Shown: piece by piece, positions 14,029-21,199 of the stretch
How positions within the stretch are numbered: position 1 is the stretch's first letter
Layout of the letters: each line of letters starts with the position of its first letter
Virus record (IMG/VR): IMGVR_UViG_3300046535_000777
Location: 1-21,315 of that record
Reading direction: 5' to 3' (one strand)
DNA length: 21,315 nucleotides
Origin: a virus
Translations under genes and position numbers: made by a program
The notes under the pieces: model-generated
The model's input: only the letters and a program-made list of their open reading frames with translations
Told to the model about the DNA's origin: nothing
The model's database searches: none

Positions 14029-14507
14029 CAGGCGGCCTTGGCTTTCTCCGGCGCGTACAGCCGCCGGTCGCGTTGGTTGAACTTGTTGTCGTGCCACGCC
14101 TCGAACGTCAGCGTGCATATCACGCCGTTTTGGGTCGGCCCGAGCAGGCGCTCGATCGTCTTGAAGGCGTAGCCGATCGCGGACAGCACGCGCAGCAACG
14201 ACCTGTTTTCTTCGGCGACCCGCATCAGCACCATCTGGCAGCCGATTTCGAGGAACGGGTAATCGTAGATCCGGCGCAGCGTCTCGCTGGTCAGCCAGTA
14301 CTTGCCCGGCAGTGCAGCACCAGACATCTCGATCACGCCCGCTGCGGGGTCAAAATTATGATAGACGAGGCCAGCGATCAGCTTGCCGTCGTCGACAATT
14401 CCAATCGCCTTCGACGCCTTGGGAAAGCCGCGCTCGCGCACGGACGGGATCAGCACCGCGACGAAGTCGGCGACGAGTTGATCATGACCGTAGACGTAGT
14501 CGAGCAT
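14028..14507 (-). CDS. GNAT-type acetyltransferase
   Basis: This 159-residue protein has the order of a GNAT fold: beta strands IGIVDDGKLIAGLVYHNFD and GVIEMSGAAL, a helix with LTSETLRRIYDYPF, strand QMVLMRV, then the acceptor-side block EENRSLLRVLSAIGYAF typical of GNAT motif B, and a last strand ICTLTFEAW. GNAT enzymes move an acetyl group from acetyl-CoA to an amine of a protein, antibiotic or small molecule. The usual Q/RxxGxG/A pyrophosphate loop is not evident, so either the cofactor loop is diverged or the enzyme is atypical. The ATG at 14507 overlaps the cofE stop (TGATG); a GTG lies one codon earlier. Similar small acetyltransferases recur in phage structural operons; the substrate is unknown. 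Confidence 0.78.
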   Translation of the reverse strand: MLDYVYGHDQLVADFVAVLIPSVRERGFPKASKAIGIVDDGKLIAGLVYHNFDPAAGVIEMSGAALPGKYWLTSETLRRIYDYPFLEIGCQMVLMRVAEENRSLLRVLSAIGYAFKTIERLLGPTQNGVICTLTFEAWHDNKFNQRDRRLYAPEKAKAA

Positions 14508-15283
14508 CACACCATCCTGACCAGTTCCGGTGTCAATACACTTGGCCTGCGCAGCAGATCCGCGGCCTTGGCGCCGATCGAGCCGCGCCAGCTCAAACCC
14601 CGCATCAGCACAACCGGCGTGCCCTCGTCACTCTGTCCCATCACCAGCGAAGCAGCCGCGGCTATCTCGTCGGCACAGCCGGTAATGCTGGTCTGCAGTT
14701 CGCGTCCGAAGATGTCGGTCCGTCCGCGCAAATCGTCGAGCACCGGCAGACCGGCGGATCCGATCGCCACCCCGCACGCGCCGTTGCGCCATGCGCGGCT
14801 GACGGTGTCATTGATGACCACGGCAACCCGGGCGCCGAACTCGGCACAGATGCAGTCCCGCAGTGTCTCTGCGCTGGCGTCCGGGTCGACCGGCAACAGC
14901 AGCGCCATGTCGTGACCGGGCGGTCCGATATTGGACAGGTCGATGCCTGCGTTTGGCATCACGAAGCCGAGCCGGTGCTCGACCAGCAGCATGCCGGGTT
15001 TGGCCAGTACGATGGAAGTTGCCTCCGACAGCACCAGTTCGACCACGCGCGGATCTTTCTCGGTCCGTCGCGCCAGCTGCAGCGCGCGCCCGGACGGCAC
15101 CACCGTCGCGAGGTCAACCAGCCGTCCCTCGGCCTTGGACACGATCTTCTGCGCCAGCACGAAGATGTCGCCGTCGCGCGGCGCGATACCGGCGCGCCCC
15201 AGCCCGTCTGAAATAAGGCTGGCAAGGTCGTCGCCGCGCTCGACGCGCGGAATACCGGGTAATGTGTGAAGGACGACGCTCAT
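14507..15283 (-). CDS. cofE: F420-0:gamma-glutamyl ligase family protein (CofE)
   Basis: This is a full-length, 258-residue CofE domain. In the known family the enzyme adds L-glutamate to coenzyme F420-0 through gamma linkages, using GTP and a divalent metal. Motifs seen in order: GIPRVERGDDL (10-20), DGDIFVLAQKIVSKAEGR (37-54), KDPRVVEL (76-83), NAGIDLSNI (111-119), LLPVDPDASAETLR (129-142), VINDTVSRAWRNG (156-168), AIGSAG then RGRTDIFGREL (173-196), ADEIAAAASLVMGQ (204-217). The family consensus around DTxGRPWR is here DTVSRAWR, a change near the active site. There is no C-terminal nitroreductase domain such as in FbiB. It overlaps the upstream virion gene (ATGA) and the downstream GNAT gene (TGATG), so it is made with late proteins. 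Family assignment is very strong; that F420 is the real substrate is not shown. Confidence 0.9.
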   Translation of the reverse strand: MSVVLHTLPGIPRVERGDDLASLISDGLGRAGIAPRDGDIFVLAQKIVSKAEGRLVDLATVVPSGRALQLARRTEKDPRVVELVLSEATSIVLAKPGMLLVEHRLGFVMPNAGIDLSNIGPPGHDMALLLPVDPDASAETLRDCICAEFGARVAVVINDTVSRAWRNGACGVAIGSAGLPVLDDLRGRTDIFGRELQTSITGCADEIAAAASLVMGQSDEGTPVVLMRGLSWRGSIGAKAADLLRRPSVLTPELVRMV

Positions 15284-16914
15284 TCGTCAGTCCCCGTTGC
15301 CGCTGCAGCCGCTGCCTGCGCCGCTTCTGCGGCTGCGGCTGTCGCGGCCGCGTTACTGACTGCATCCCCGACGTTTACGCCGGGCTGGCCGTAGCCGCTA
15401 AAGCCGGTCGCGCCAAAGCCGAAGCCGTCCACGCCCATGCCCGGCGTGCCGACCGTGGCGGATGGCGTTCCCTCTGGACCGGGACTGGCTACTCCGGTAG
15501 CCGTGCCGCCGGTGCCGGGCGCGTTGCCCAGCCCGCCAAAACCTACCGCTGCGCCGCCGAGTGATCCTGCACCAAACCCACCCATGCCCGGCGCCTCGCC
15601 GCCGACAGGACCGGCACCGGCACCGAAGCCGTTAACTCCAGCGCCTTCTTCGCCGACCGTACCCTCCGCAGTAGAGACACCGGCCATCGCCTCCGCTACG
15701 GCCGCGTCCATCGCAGCCTGCTGGGCGGCGGGAGTGGCCGCCTGCATCGCGTCCTGCACCGCCTGCATGTTCTGGTTCTGGTAGCCGATGTTGCTGTTCA
15801 TCGCCGCCATCGCCTGATCGACCGCGGCCTGCTGCGCCTGCTCGGCCATCACGGCCTCCGGCGTCGCGGGCGGCGCGAGCGACGGCACCGGCCCGAGCAC
15901 GCTCGGCGTCGGCGGCGCGAACTGCGGGTTGAGCGGGTCGTTAATCTGCTGCTGTTGCTCCGGGGTCAGGCCCTTCTCCTGCTGTGATGTCGGCGCGGCT
16001 GGAGGTGCGGGCGGCGCGGGAGCAGCTGGCGCCCCGAACGGCCCCGGCGGATTACCTGTCGGACCCGGGGTAACGCCGGGAGCCGCCGAACCCGGAGGTC
16101 CGACCGTGCCGTGACCCACCGTGCTGCCGGGCGTGGATATACCACTCGGGCCGACGCCAAAACCGGGTGTGGCGGTGCCCGGTACACCGCTCGGGTTGCC
16201 GATACTGGTGTCGGCCGGTCCAAACCCCGGCGGACCGGGGGCGGGCGCACCCGGCTCGCCCAGCGTGCCCGGCGGTGTGCCCGGCGGGCCAAAGGATGGC
16301 GTTGCCGATGGAGGCGCGGCATCCGGCGGCGCTGCGCTAGGTGGAGCAGCGTCAGGCGGAGCAGCGTCAGGCGGCGCATCCGGCGGAGCTTCTGGGGGCG
16401 CTGGAGGCGTCTCCAGCGGATCTGCCCGCGGCTCCACGTCGATGTGCGTCACCGTGGGCGGAGGCGTCACTGGTTCCGGGGTCTGCACCGGCGGCGGGTT
16501 GTTCGGCACCGCCACCGGCGGCGCTGGCGTGTCCTCCGGCGCATAGCCCGGCACGGCGGTCGGCGGCGCCACTTCGCTGTCGCTCGGCGTGTTCGCGCCC
16601 GGATCGTTGCCGGGGCCGGTGCCCTGCACCAGTTGCTGCGCGATCTGGTCACGCATGTGGCAGGCCTCGTAGGACAGGCCGGACTGCAGGCAGCGTTCCA
16701 TATCGGTGAGAGCAGCCGAGGTCGGCGCCTGCGGCGGCGCGGGCGAGTAGGACGGCAGCGAGGGATTGGTCGACGGGATGAAGCCCTGCCCGAACAGGCC
16801 GCCCATCGGTGCGCCGATGTCGTAGCCGGTCGACGGCTGCGCGCGGTTGGTCGCGGTGCCATACGGCCCGATGTCGGGGATCGACTGGTAAGCATATGCC
16901 TTGCGGTTCGCCAT
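15280..16914 (-). CDS. Pro/Gly/Ala-rich low-complexity virion protein
   Basis: This is a 544-residue protein. A short ordered-looking N-terminal part ends with the Cys pair segment DMERCLQSGLSYEACHMRDQ (71-90), which resembles a helical hairpin. Residues 100-310 are Pro/Ala/Gly-rich with tandem PPDAA/PPSAA units (181-204) and collagen- or elastin-like PG runs. GLTPEQQQQINDPLNPQFAP (315-334) matches a stretch of the early membrane-anchored protein at 2498-3013. Then comes a Gln/Ala/Met helix (355-412), a Gly-rich stretch (420-515) and an Ala-rich end. It lies between the nozzle and cofE, so it is probably structural. It may form flexible decoration or an internal plug. The antisense frames over this gene are artefacts of composition. 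Confidence 0.68.
   Translation of the reverse strand: MANRKAYAYQSIPDIGPYGTATNRAQPSTGYDIGAPMGGLFGQGFIPSTNPSLPSYSPAPPQAPTSAALTDMERCLQSGLSYEACHMRDQIAQQLVQGTGPGNDPGANTPSDSEVAPPTAVPGYAPEDTPAPPVAVPNNPPPVQTPEPVTPPPTVTHIDVEPRADPLETPPAPPEAPPDAPPDAAPPDAAPPSAAPPDAAPPSATPSFGPPGTPPGTLGEPGAPAPGPPGFGPADTSIGNPSGVPGTATPGFGVGPSGISTPGSTVGHGTVGPPGSAAPGVTPGPTGNPPGPFGAPAAPAPPAPPAAPTSQQEKGLTPEQQQQINDPLNPQFAPPTPSVLGPVPSLAPPATPEAVMAEQAQQAAVDQAMAAMNSNIGYQNQNMQAVQDAMQAATPAAQQAAMDAAVAEAMAGVSTAEGTVGEEGAGVNGFGAGAGPVGGEAPGMGGFGAGSLGGAAVGFGGLGNAPGTGGTATGVASPGPEGTPSATVGTPGMGVDGFGFGATGFSGYGQPGVNVGDAVSNAAATAAAAEAAQAAAAAATGTDE
16303..16374 (-). repeat. Tandem 15-bp repeats encoding PPDAA/PPSAA
   Basis: About five imperfect 15-bp units (on the plus strand GGCGGAGCAGCGTCA-like) encode PPDAAPPDAAPPSAAPPDAA. 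The unit length is a multiple of three, so gain or loss keeps the frame. Likely a slippage-prone stretch in the Pro-rich virion protein. Confidence 0.7.
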
Positions 16915-16921
16915 GCTTCCC

Positions 16922-18619
16922 TCACACGTTGACGCCCGCGGCGTCGTAGGTCGCCGCGATCGAGATCAGTTCGACATTCGGTGGCGAGGTCTGCGCGATC
17001 GTCACCTGACAGATCGGCGCGTGCGAAAAACCGGTGTAGCCGATCGACACCCACATCGTGTTCTGCACCGTCGCCGTCGCCGGCGCGGGCTGGTCCCACT
17101 GCGCGTATTGCGCAATTTCTGGAGCAGTAGGCGCGTGCGGGCCGGGCGGCGTCGGGCCGGCGTCCGGTCCCCACAGCCCTTGATCCCAGACATCGAGCGG
17201 ACCGGGATCCGGCGCCGCGGACGGCGGCGGCGGGATCACGATCACATAATCGGTCGTGGCGCCGAGCTGCGGTTGGAACGGCTCGCCGGCGCGCGCCTTG
17301 AACGATGCTCTGGCTTGTCTCCACACGATCGTGGCGGATTGCGAGGAGAACATCTCCCAGCCGCCGACCATGACCGCGGTGTATGGCGTGCCGTCGTCGG
17401 TGCCGGTGCGCTCGAACTGGATGATCTTGCCGGCTTGCGTTCCAAAAAATGCGTCCGCGCGCAGCTTGCCGAAACACATCACGTCCAGACCGGTGTACCG
17501 CGTCCATGCGCCGGTGGCGATGTTGGCCGCGCCCATCGTGTAGCTGCCAGGAATGCCGCCGGGCCATGTCACGAACAGACCGCCGAACTCGTCCCATTTG
17601 AGCATCGTCCACGGCAGCGCGCGCTTGGCGTTGACCTCATCGCGCCACATCGACTTGATCGGAAGCGTGATGGCGGCGAGTTCGAGCTGCGAGGTGTCTT
17701 TCTGGATTGACGCGCTGATCGGAATGATACCGTCAACAGTAGCGATGAGAACATCGCCGCCGATCGCCTGATGCGCGTTCATGCCAAGCGGTACGCTGGT
17801 GGCATAGCGCCCCTCTTGGCGCCAGTTCGCTATTGTCGAGGGATCGCTGCCGGTGAAGATCAGCAGCTCGCCCTGATCGGTCATGAAAACACACTTGTCG
17901 TCGATGCCGTCGCCAGCGTCGATGCTCCACGTGAAACCGCAGAGCAGCTTGCCGCCTTTCGTTGCGGCGCCAGCGAGCGGGATCTGCAGGATGCGGCCCT
18001 GGAAGGCGTTGGTCGGCAGGTACCACGCATTCATGGTGCCGCCTTCCACGAAGAAGTAGCGGCCTCGGTATTTCCACACATAGGTCAGATTGTGGCCCGC
18101 GACGCAGCTCGGCGGCGGCGTGATTGCCGGATCCGCGTTGATCTGGCTGGCGTTGAGCGTCGTCCACGTCGTGCCGTCGAAGTGCAGCAGGAAGTCACCG
18201 GCGTCGTTGGCGACCAGCATGTGGTCGCCCGCTTGGTTCGCCAGCTGGGAAGCCACGTAGTTACCGGACGTTTGCCCGCTCTTGATCAGGGTCGGCGTCG
18301 AGGCGGTGACGTCGTACAGCTTGGTGGCGTTGCCGGCATATAGCCGCTGCTGGTTGCCGCTGATGAAGTTGAACATCGAGACGACAGGCGTCGTCTCCGG
18401 CAGCTGCGCCCACGTCTTGGTGCCGCCGCGGAGCTTGACGCTTTTCATCGTCGGCACCCAGTTGTCGAGCACCAAGGCTCCGCCGGGCTGCATGAAACTT
18501 TCGTTTTCATTCAAAATCAGCCCGCGCGTCGGCGCGGGCAGCGTCACGGTCTGCAGCTGCTGCGCGACCTGTGCGGGCACGGCCTGACGGCGAAAGCCTT
18601 GGTAGGCGGCGACGTTCAT
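16922..18619 (-). CDS. Tail hub/nozzle-type beta-propeller protein
   Basis: This 565-residue protein is predicted mostly beta strand. The N-terminal block (GALVLDNWVPTMKSVKLRGG, about residues 47-66) is the typical start of podovirus tail-nozzle or DNA-stabilisation proteins (T7 gp12-like or P22 gp10-like), which seal the tail tube and carry the fibres. Repeated blade-like units follow, for example LYAGNATKLYDV, GDFLLHFDGTTWTTL and GELLIFTGSDPSTI. The Pro-rich loop IPPPPSAAPDPGP (about residue 470) precedes a final beta domain. The ATG overlaps the end region of the adaptor gene (ATGA), as expected for the adaptor-nozzle pair of podoviruses. Function comes from fold pattern and order. Confidence 0.75.
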   Translation of the reverse strand: MNVAAYQGFRRQAVPAQVAQQLQTVTLPAPTRGLILNENESFMQPGGALVLDNWVPTMKSVKLRGGTKTWAQLPETTPVVSMFNFISGNQQRLYAGNATKLYDVTASTPTLIKSGQTSGNYVASQLANQAGDHMLVANDAGDFLLHFDGTTWTTLNASQINADPAITPPPSCVAGHNLTYVWKYRGRYFFVEGGTMNAWYLPTNAFQGRILQIPLAGAATKGGKLLCGFTWSIDAGDGIDDKCVFMTDQGELLIFTGSDPSTIANWRQEGRYATSVPLGMNAHQAIGGDVLIATVDGIIPISASIQKDTSQLELAAITLPIKSMWRDEVNAKRALPWTMLKWDEFGGLFVTWPGGIPGSYTMGAANIATGAWTRYTGLDVMCFGKLRADAFFGTQAGKIIQFERTGTDDGTPYTAVMVGGWEMFSSQSATIVWRQARASFKARAGEPFQPQLGATTDYVIVIPPPPSAAPDPGPLDVWDQGLWGPDAGPTPPGPHAPTAPEIAQYAQWDQPAPATATVQNTMWVSIGYTGFSHAPICQVTIAQTSPPNVELISIAATYDAAGVNV

Positions 18620-19320
18620 GTCGGCACCGGGAACGGATAGGCGGTGCGGACGCCACCGCCCATCGGCCTGCGGCCAATAATGATGGGCGCCGGGCTGTCA
18701 TGTCCCATCGCGATCGACAGCGCATCCGAGTAGGTGCCCATGTCCTCGGCGTAGCTGGTGCCCTTGTTCTGCTTCCACTGCCACACCATGCCAAGCTTCA
18801 AGAGCCTTTCGTCGAGCCGGAAGCTGTCGGTGTCGGCCATGAAGCTGTCACCGTTGCCGCCGCTGGCGAGAGCGACGCAGTTCTGTTCGAGGTAAGGGAA
18901 GTAGACACTGGTGCCGATCGCGAGTGTCGGAGCGATCAGCATCTTGCCGCCCATGATGGTCCACTCTCCGGCGACGTCGTAGTAATTCCGCGCTCGGCGG
19001 TTCAGCCACTGGTCGGTATCCGGCACGAACAGCATCGGATACAGCGTTTGCGTCGATCGCCACACGCTCGACGTCAGCAGCATCCGCTGATAATCGGCCG
19101 GAAGGTTGAAGGAAGTGGCGACGCCGTCACCATTGAAAGTCTGAACCTTGCGGAACAGCGTCCAGTCTCTTGTATCGTATGCGATGCGCTGCGCCATCTC
19201 GTTGGCCAGCGCCAGCATCTCCTGCATGGTGCGGTTGGCGACGAGGTTGGTGGTGACGGACGCAGGCTGTTGAACGCCGACGACGGCACAGACGTCGCGA
19301 ATTACGCTCAACAGCGTCAT
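18616..19320 (-). CDS. Head-to-tail adaptor protein
   Basis: This 234-residue protein starts MTLLSVIRDVCAVVGVQQP, then has helices with LALANEMAQRIAYDTRDWTLF and a beta part GVATSFNLPADYQRMLLTSSVW. This helix-then-barrel pattern with a conserved RDW..L matches podovirus adaptor (gatekeeper) proteins, which ring the portal and hold the nozzle (P22 gp4- or T7 gp11-like). It sits directly before the nozzle gene with a 4-base overlap and one base after the upstream stop. The assignment is from pattern and order. Confidence 0.75.
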   Translation of the reverse strand: MTLLSVIRDVCAVVGVQQPASVTTNLVANRTMQEMLALANEMAQRIAYDTRDWTLFRKVQTFNGDGVATSFNLPADYQRMLLTSSVWRSTQTLYPMLFVPDTDQWLNRRARNYYDVAGEWTIMGGKMLIAPTLAIGTSVYFPYLEQNCVALASGGNGDSFMADTDSFRLDERLLKLGMVWQWKQNKGTSYAEDMGTYSDALSIAMGHDSPAPIIIGRRPMGGGVRTAYPFPVPT

Positions 19321-19321
19321 G

Positions 19322-20038
19322 TCATGCGACCTTGTCCGGCCGTGAGTTCTTGGCCATGCGTCTCAAGGCGTTCCTGTTCAGCGCGCCGAGCGGCGCCTGA
19401 CCTGTTTGTTCAGTGATATACGCGCGCAGCTCGATCAGCGACATCTCGTCGAACTCGTCGTCGGTGGAGACTTCAGCTTCCTGCCGCGCCTTCTTGATCT
19501 TCATGTCCTCCTCAAGAACCGCGTTGCGTGCCTTGAGCGCCGCCAGCTCCTCGACCATCTGCTTGTTCGGTGCGGAGGCGCGGCCCTCCTCGATGAAGGC
19601 CTCGGCGGCGTTCTTCATTTCCCTGCCGCCGGGTCCGAGGTTCTTCAGCTCGGCGCCTTCAACTGCGGCGAGCTGCTCGATGGTGTAGATGTTCTGCGCC
19701 TTTAACTCCGACCTGCGCCCTTCGCTCAGGAAAGCTGCGAAGTCGAGCGGCGTGCCGGTCTTGGTCTGCGAGGCCTTGGCCTTGAATTGCCGGTATTGAT
19801 GCGAAAAACGCTCGGCGTAGCTCTGCTTGACCTGCTCGCCGGTCATGGGGTCGTCGAGCCAGCGCGCGAACGCATTGGCCGGAAACACCTTGACATCCTT
19901 GCTGCCGGGCGCGCGGATCTCGCAGATCTCCTGATCGTCGAAGATCGGCCGGCCCTCGGCCAGTGACTTGGCCTTGTTCTCGGTGGCGAGATGCTTGAAC
20001 AGCACGACGAGCAGGTCGTCTGGATCTTGTGGAGGCAT
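19322..20038 (-). CDS. Capsid-associated protein, possible scaffold
   Basis: This 238-residue, charged and mainly helical protein starts MPPQDPDDLLVVLFKHLATE. Features: a helix-hairpin-helix-like stretch YTIEQLAAVEGAELKNLGPG (about 117-136), a coiled coil (VEELAALKARNAVLEEDMKI, about 160-179), and a C-terminal SAP/Rho-N-like segment SLIELRAYITEQTG...ALRRMAKNSRPDK that could bind nucleic acid or capsid. Unlike most genes in the operon it does not overlap its upstream neighbour. A 116-base leader separates it from the capsid gene, and its ribosome site (AAGGAAGG, 9 bases from the ATG) can be paired within that leader. A scaffold or head-completion role is inference; scaffolds more often precede the capsid gene. 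Confidence 0.62.
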   Translation of the reverse strand: MPPQDPDDLLVVLFKHLATENKAKSLAEGRPIFDDQEICEIRAPGSKDVKVFPANAFARWLDDPMTGEQVKQSYAERFSHQYRQFKAKASQTKTGTPLDFAAFLSEGRRSELKAQNIYTIEQLAAVEGAELKNLGPGGREMKNAAEAFIEEGRASAPNKQMVEELAALKARNAVLEEDMKIKKARQEAEVSTDDEFDEMSLIELRAYITEQTGQAPLGALNRNALRRMAKNSRPDKVA

Positions 20039-20047
20039 GGGTAATGT

Positions 20048-20120
20048 CCTTCCTTCTGTTGAACGGTCCGGGCCGCCTTCGTGGAAGGAAGGCAGAATGA
20101 CCTACACGTCAGCGGCCCGG
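20048..20120 (-). promoter_or_regulatory. Possible RNA pseudoknot masking a ribosome-binding site
   Basis: In the leader after the capsid stop, two perfect 9-bp pairings are interleaved on the minus-strand transcript. CCGGGCCGC (20120-20112) pairs with GCGGCCCGG (20076-20068), and CCTTCCTTC (20092-20084) pairs with GAAGGAAGG (20056-20048). The arms do not overlap, so both can exist together as an H-type pseudoknot with loops of 19, 7 and 11 bases. The last arm is the Shine-Dalgarno of the next gene. A local hairpin CCTTC-CAC-GAAGG (20088-20076) competes with the second stem. Folding and function are inferred. Confidence 0.5.
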
Positions 20121-20154
20121 TGTACTCGGTTCGCCTGTCAGCTGTTCGGCTTGC

Positions 20155-21177
20155 TCAGGCGGCCGGGTTGCTGTCGTACATGCGCCAGTTGAACAGCGGA
20201 TTGGTCATTGTGAGTTCACCCATCCAGCCGATAAATTGGGCGATCGCGTCTTTATCGATTGGCATCTGTCCTTCGCCGTCGAACAACTTGTCGAAGTTGC
20301 GCGCGGAGTTGTAGCGAAGCCTCAGCGTGTCGGTATTAATGCCGAACGTGGTGTTCGCCGGCATGTTCGAGCCGATGCCGCCGTCGAGCACGATCTCGGC
20401 CCGCTTGCCGCCGCCGATGTATTCGAGGGCGCTAAAGCCTAGCTTGCCGAGGCTTGTCTCGTTCTGCTGGCGCTGGATCGCCACCGTCGCGGCGTCGTAG
20501 GCTGCGTAGTGCTCCGGCGACATAAGGAGAAGATCCGCGTAGTCGCGACCGCGAGAACGCTGCGTCATGATGTAGTTCAGCATCGGGCGGATCGAAGTCG
20601 ATGTTACCTGTGTCACGCCGCCGCCAAAGAAGCTGTTGGCGTCGAAGGTCGCGGTGCGCCAGATCAAGGCACTGCCGCGGTCGATGCCGCCATAGACACC
20701 CGTCGTGTTCGCGATCGGGATAGCGGTGGCGAGGCCAGTGATCTGTTTGTTGCCGTTGGCGGTGCCGTCCGAGTAGATGCCCTGATCCATGGCATCCTCC
20801 AGCGCCTTCTCGGCTGCGGAGATGTAGCTCTCGTAGACGTCCATCAGCTGGTTGTCGCCCTGGTTATTGAGGATCTCCTGATAACTTAGGATAATCGGAA
20901 TGACGACCATCTTCGGATCGAAGAACGCGTCATTGAATAAGTCTATGGCTGGGTTCAATAATTGGTCGTAGCCGGAATACCACTGCGCGGATTGTTTTCC
21001 TATTTGCAGGGTCTGGCGAATTTTTGGTCCGCTGTAGGTCTGCCACAGACCTTTCCTTCTCATGACCGCGAGCAGCGCGTTGTTGTTGCTCACGAGATCT
21101 TCGTAGCCGGACGATCGATCCTCGATCGCCATCGACAGGATTTGCTGGTAGGCCGCATTACTGGTGACGTTGGGCAT
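20155..21177 (-). CDS. Major capsid protein
   Basis: This 340-residue protein starts MPNVTSNAAYQQILSMAIED. The arrangement of an N-terminal arm, a long helix with EDLVSNNNALLAVMRRKG, a middle with YQEILNNQGDNQLMDVYESY and AAEKALEDAMDQGIYSDGTA (spine-helix-like), then LLLMSPEHYAAYDAA and the end MTNPLFNWRMYDSN, fits HK97-fold capsid proteins of podoviruses of Alphaproteobacteria. The length is normal for a capsid without a delta domain. GGAG lies about 10 bases upstream of the ATG. It is followed by adaptor and nozzle genes in the order expected of a podovirus head-tail module. Confidence 0.82.
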   Translation of the reverse strand: MPNVTSNAAYQQILSMAIEDRSSGYEDLVSNNNALLAVMRRKGLWQTYSGPKIRQTLQIGKQSAQWYSGYDQLLNPAIDLFNDAFFDPKMVVIPIILSYQEILNNQGDNQLMDVYESYISAAEKALEDAMDQGIYSDGTANGNKQITGLATAIPIANTTGVYGGIDRGSALIWRTATFDANSFFGGGVTQVTSTSIRPMLNYIMTQRSRGRDYADLLLMSPEHYAAYDAATVAIQRQQNETSLGKLGFSALEYIGGGKRAEIVLDGGIGSNMPANTTFGINTDTLRLRYNSARNFDKLFDGEGQMPIDKDAIAQFIGWMGELTMTNPLFNWRMYDSNPAA

Positions 21178-21199
21178 GGTGTGGTTTGCTCCAAAGGGT

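Noticed and set aside
14073-15211. Long plus-strand open frames opposite cofE and the acetyltransferase
   Set aside because: The minus-strand frames have full family motifs; the plus-strand products are composition artefacts (Arg/Ser/Gln-rich) without motifs.
16111-16932. Plus-strand Arg-rich frame of 273 codons and minus-strand Arg-rich frame 16467-17612
   Set aside because: Both are shifted readings of the Pro/Gly/Ala-rich gene and the nozzle gene, where GC-rich repeats keep all frames open.
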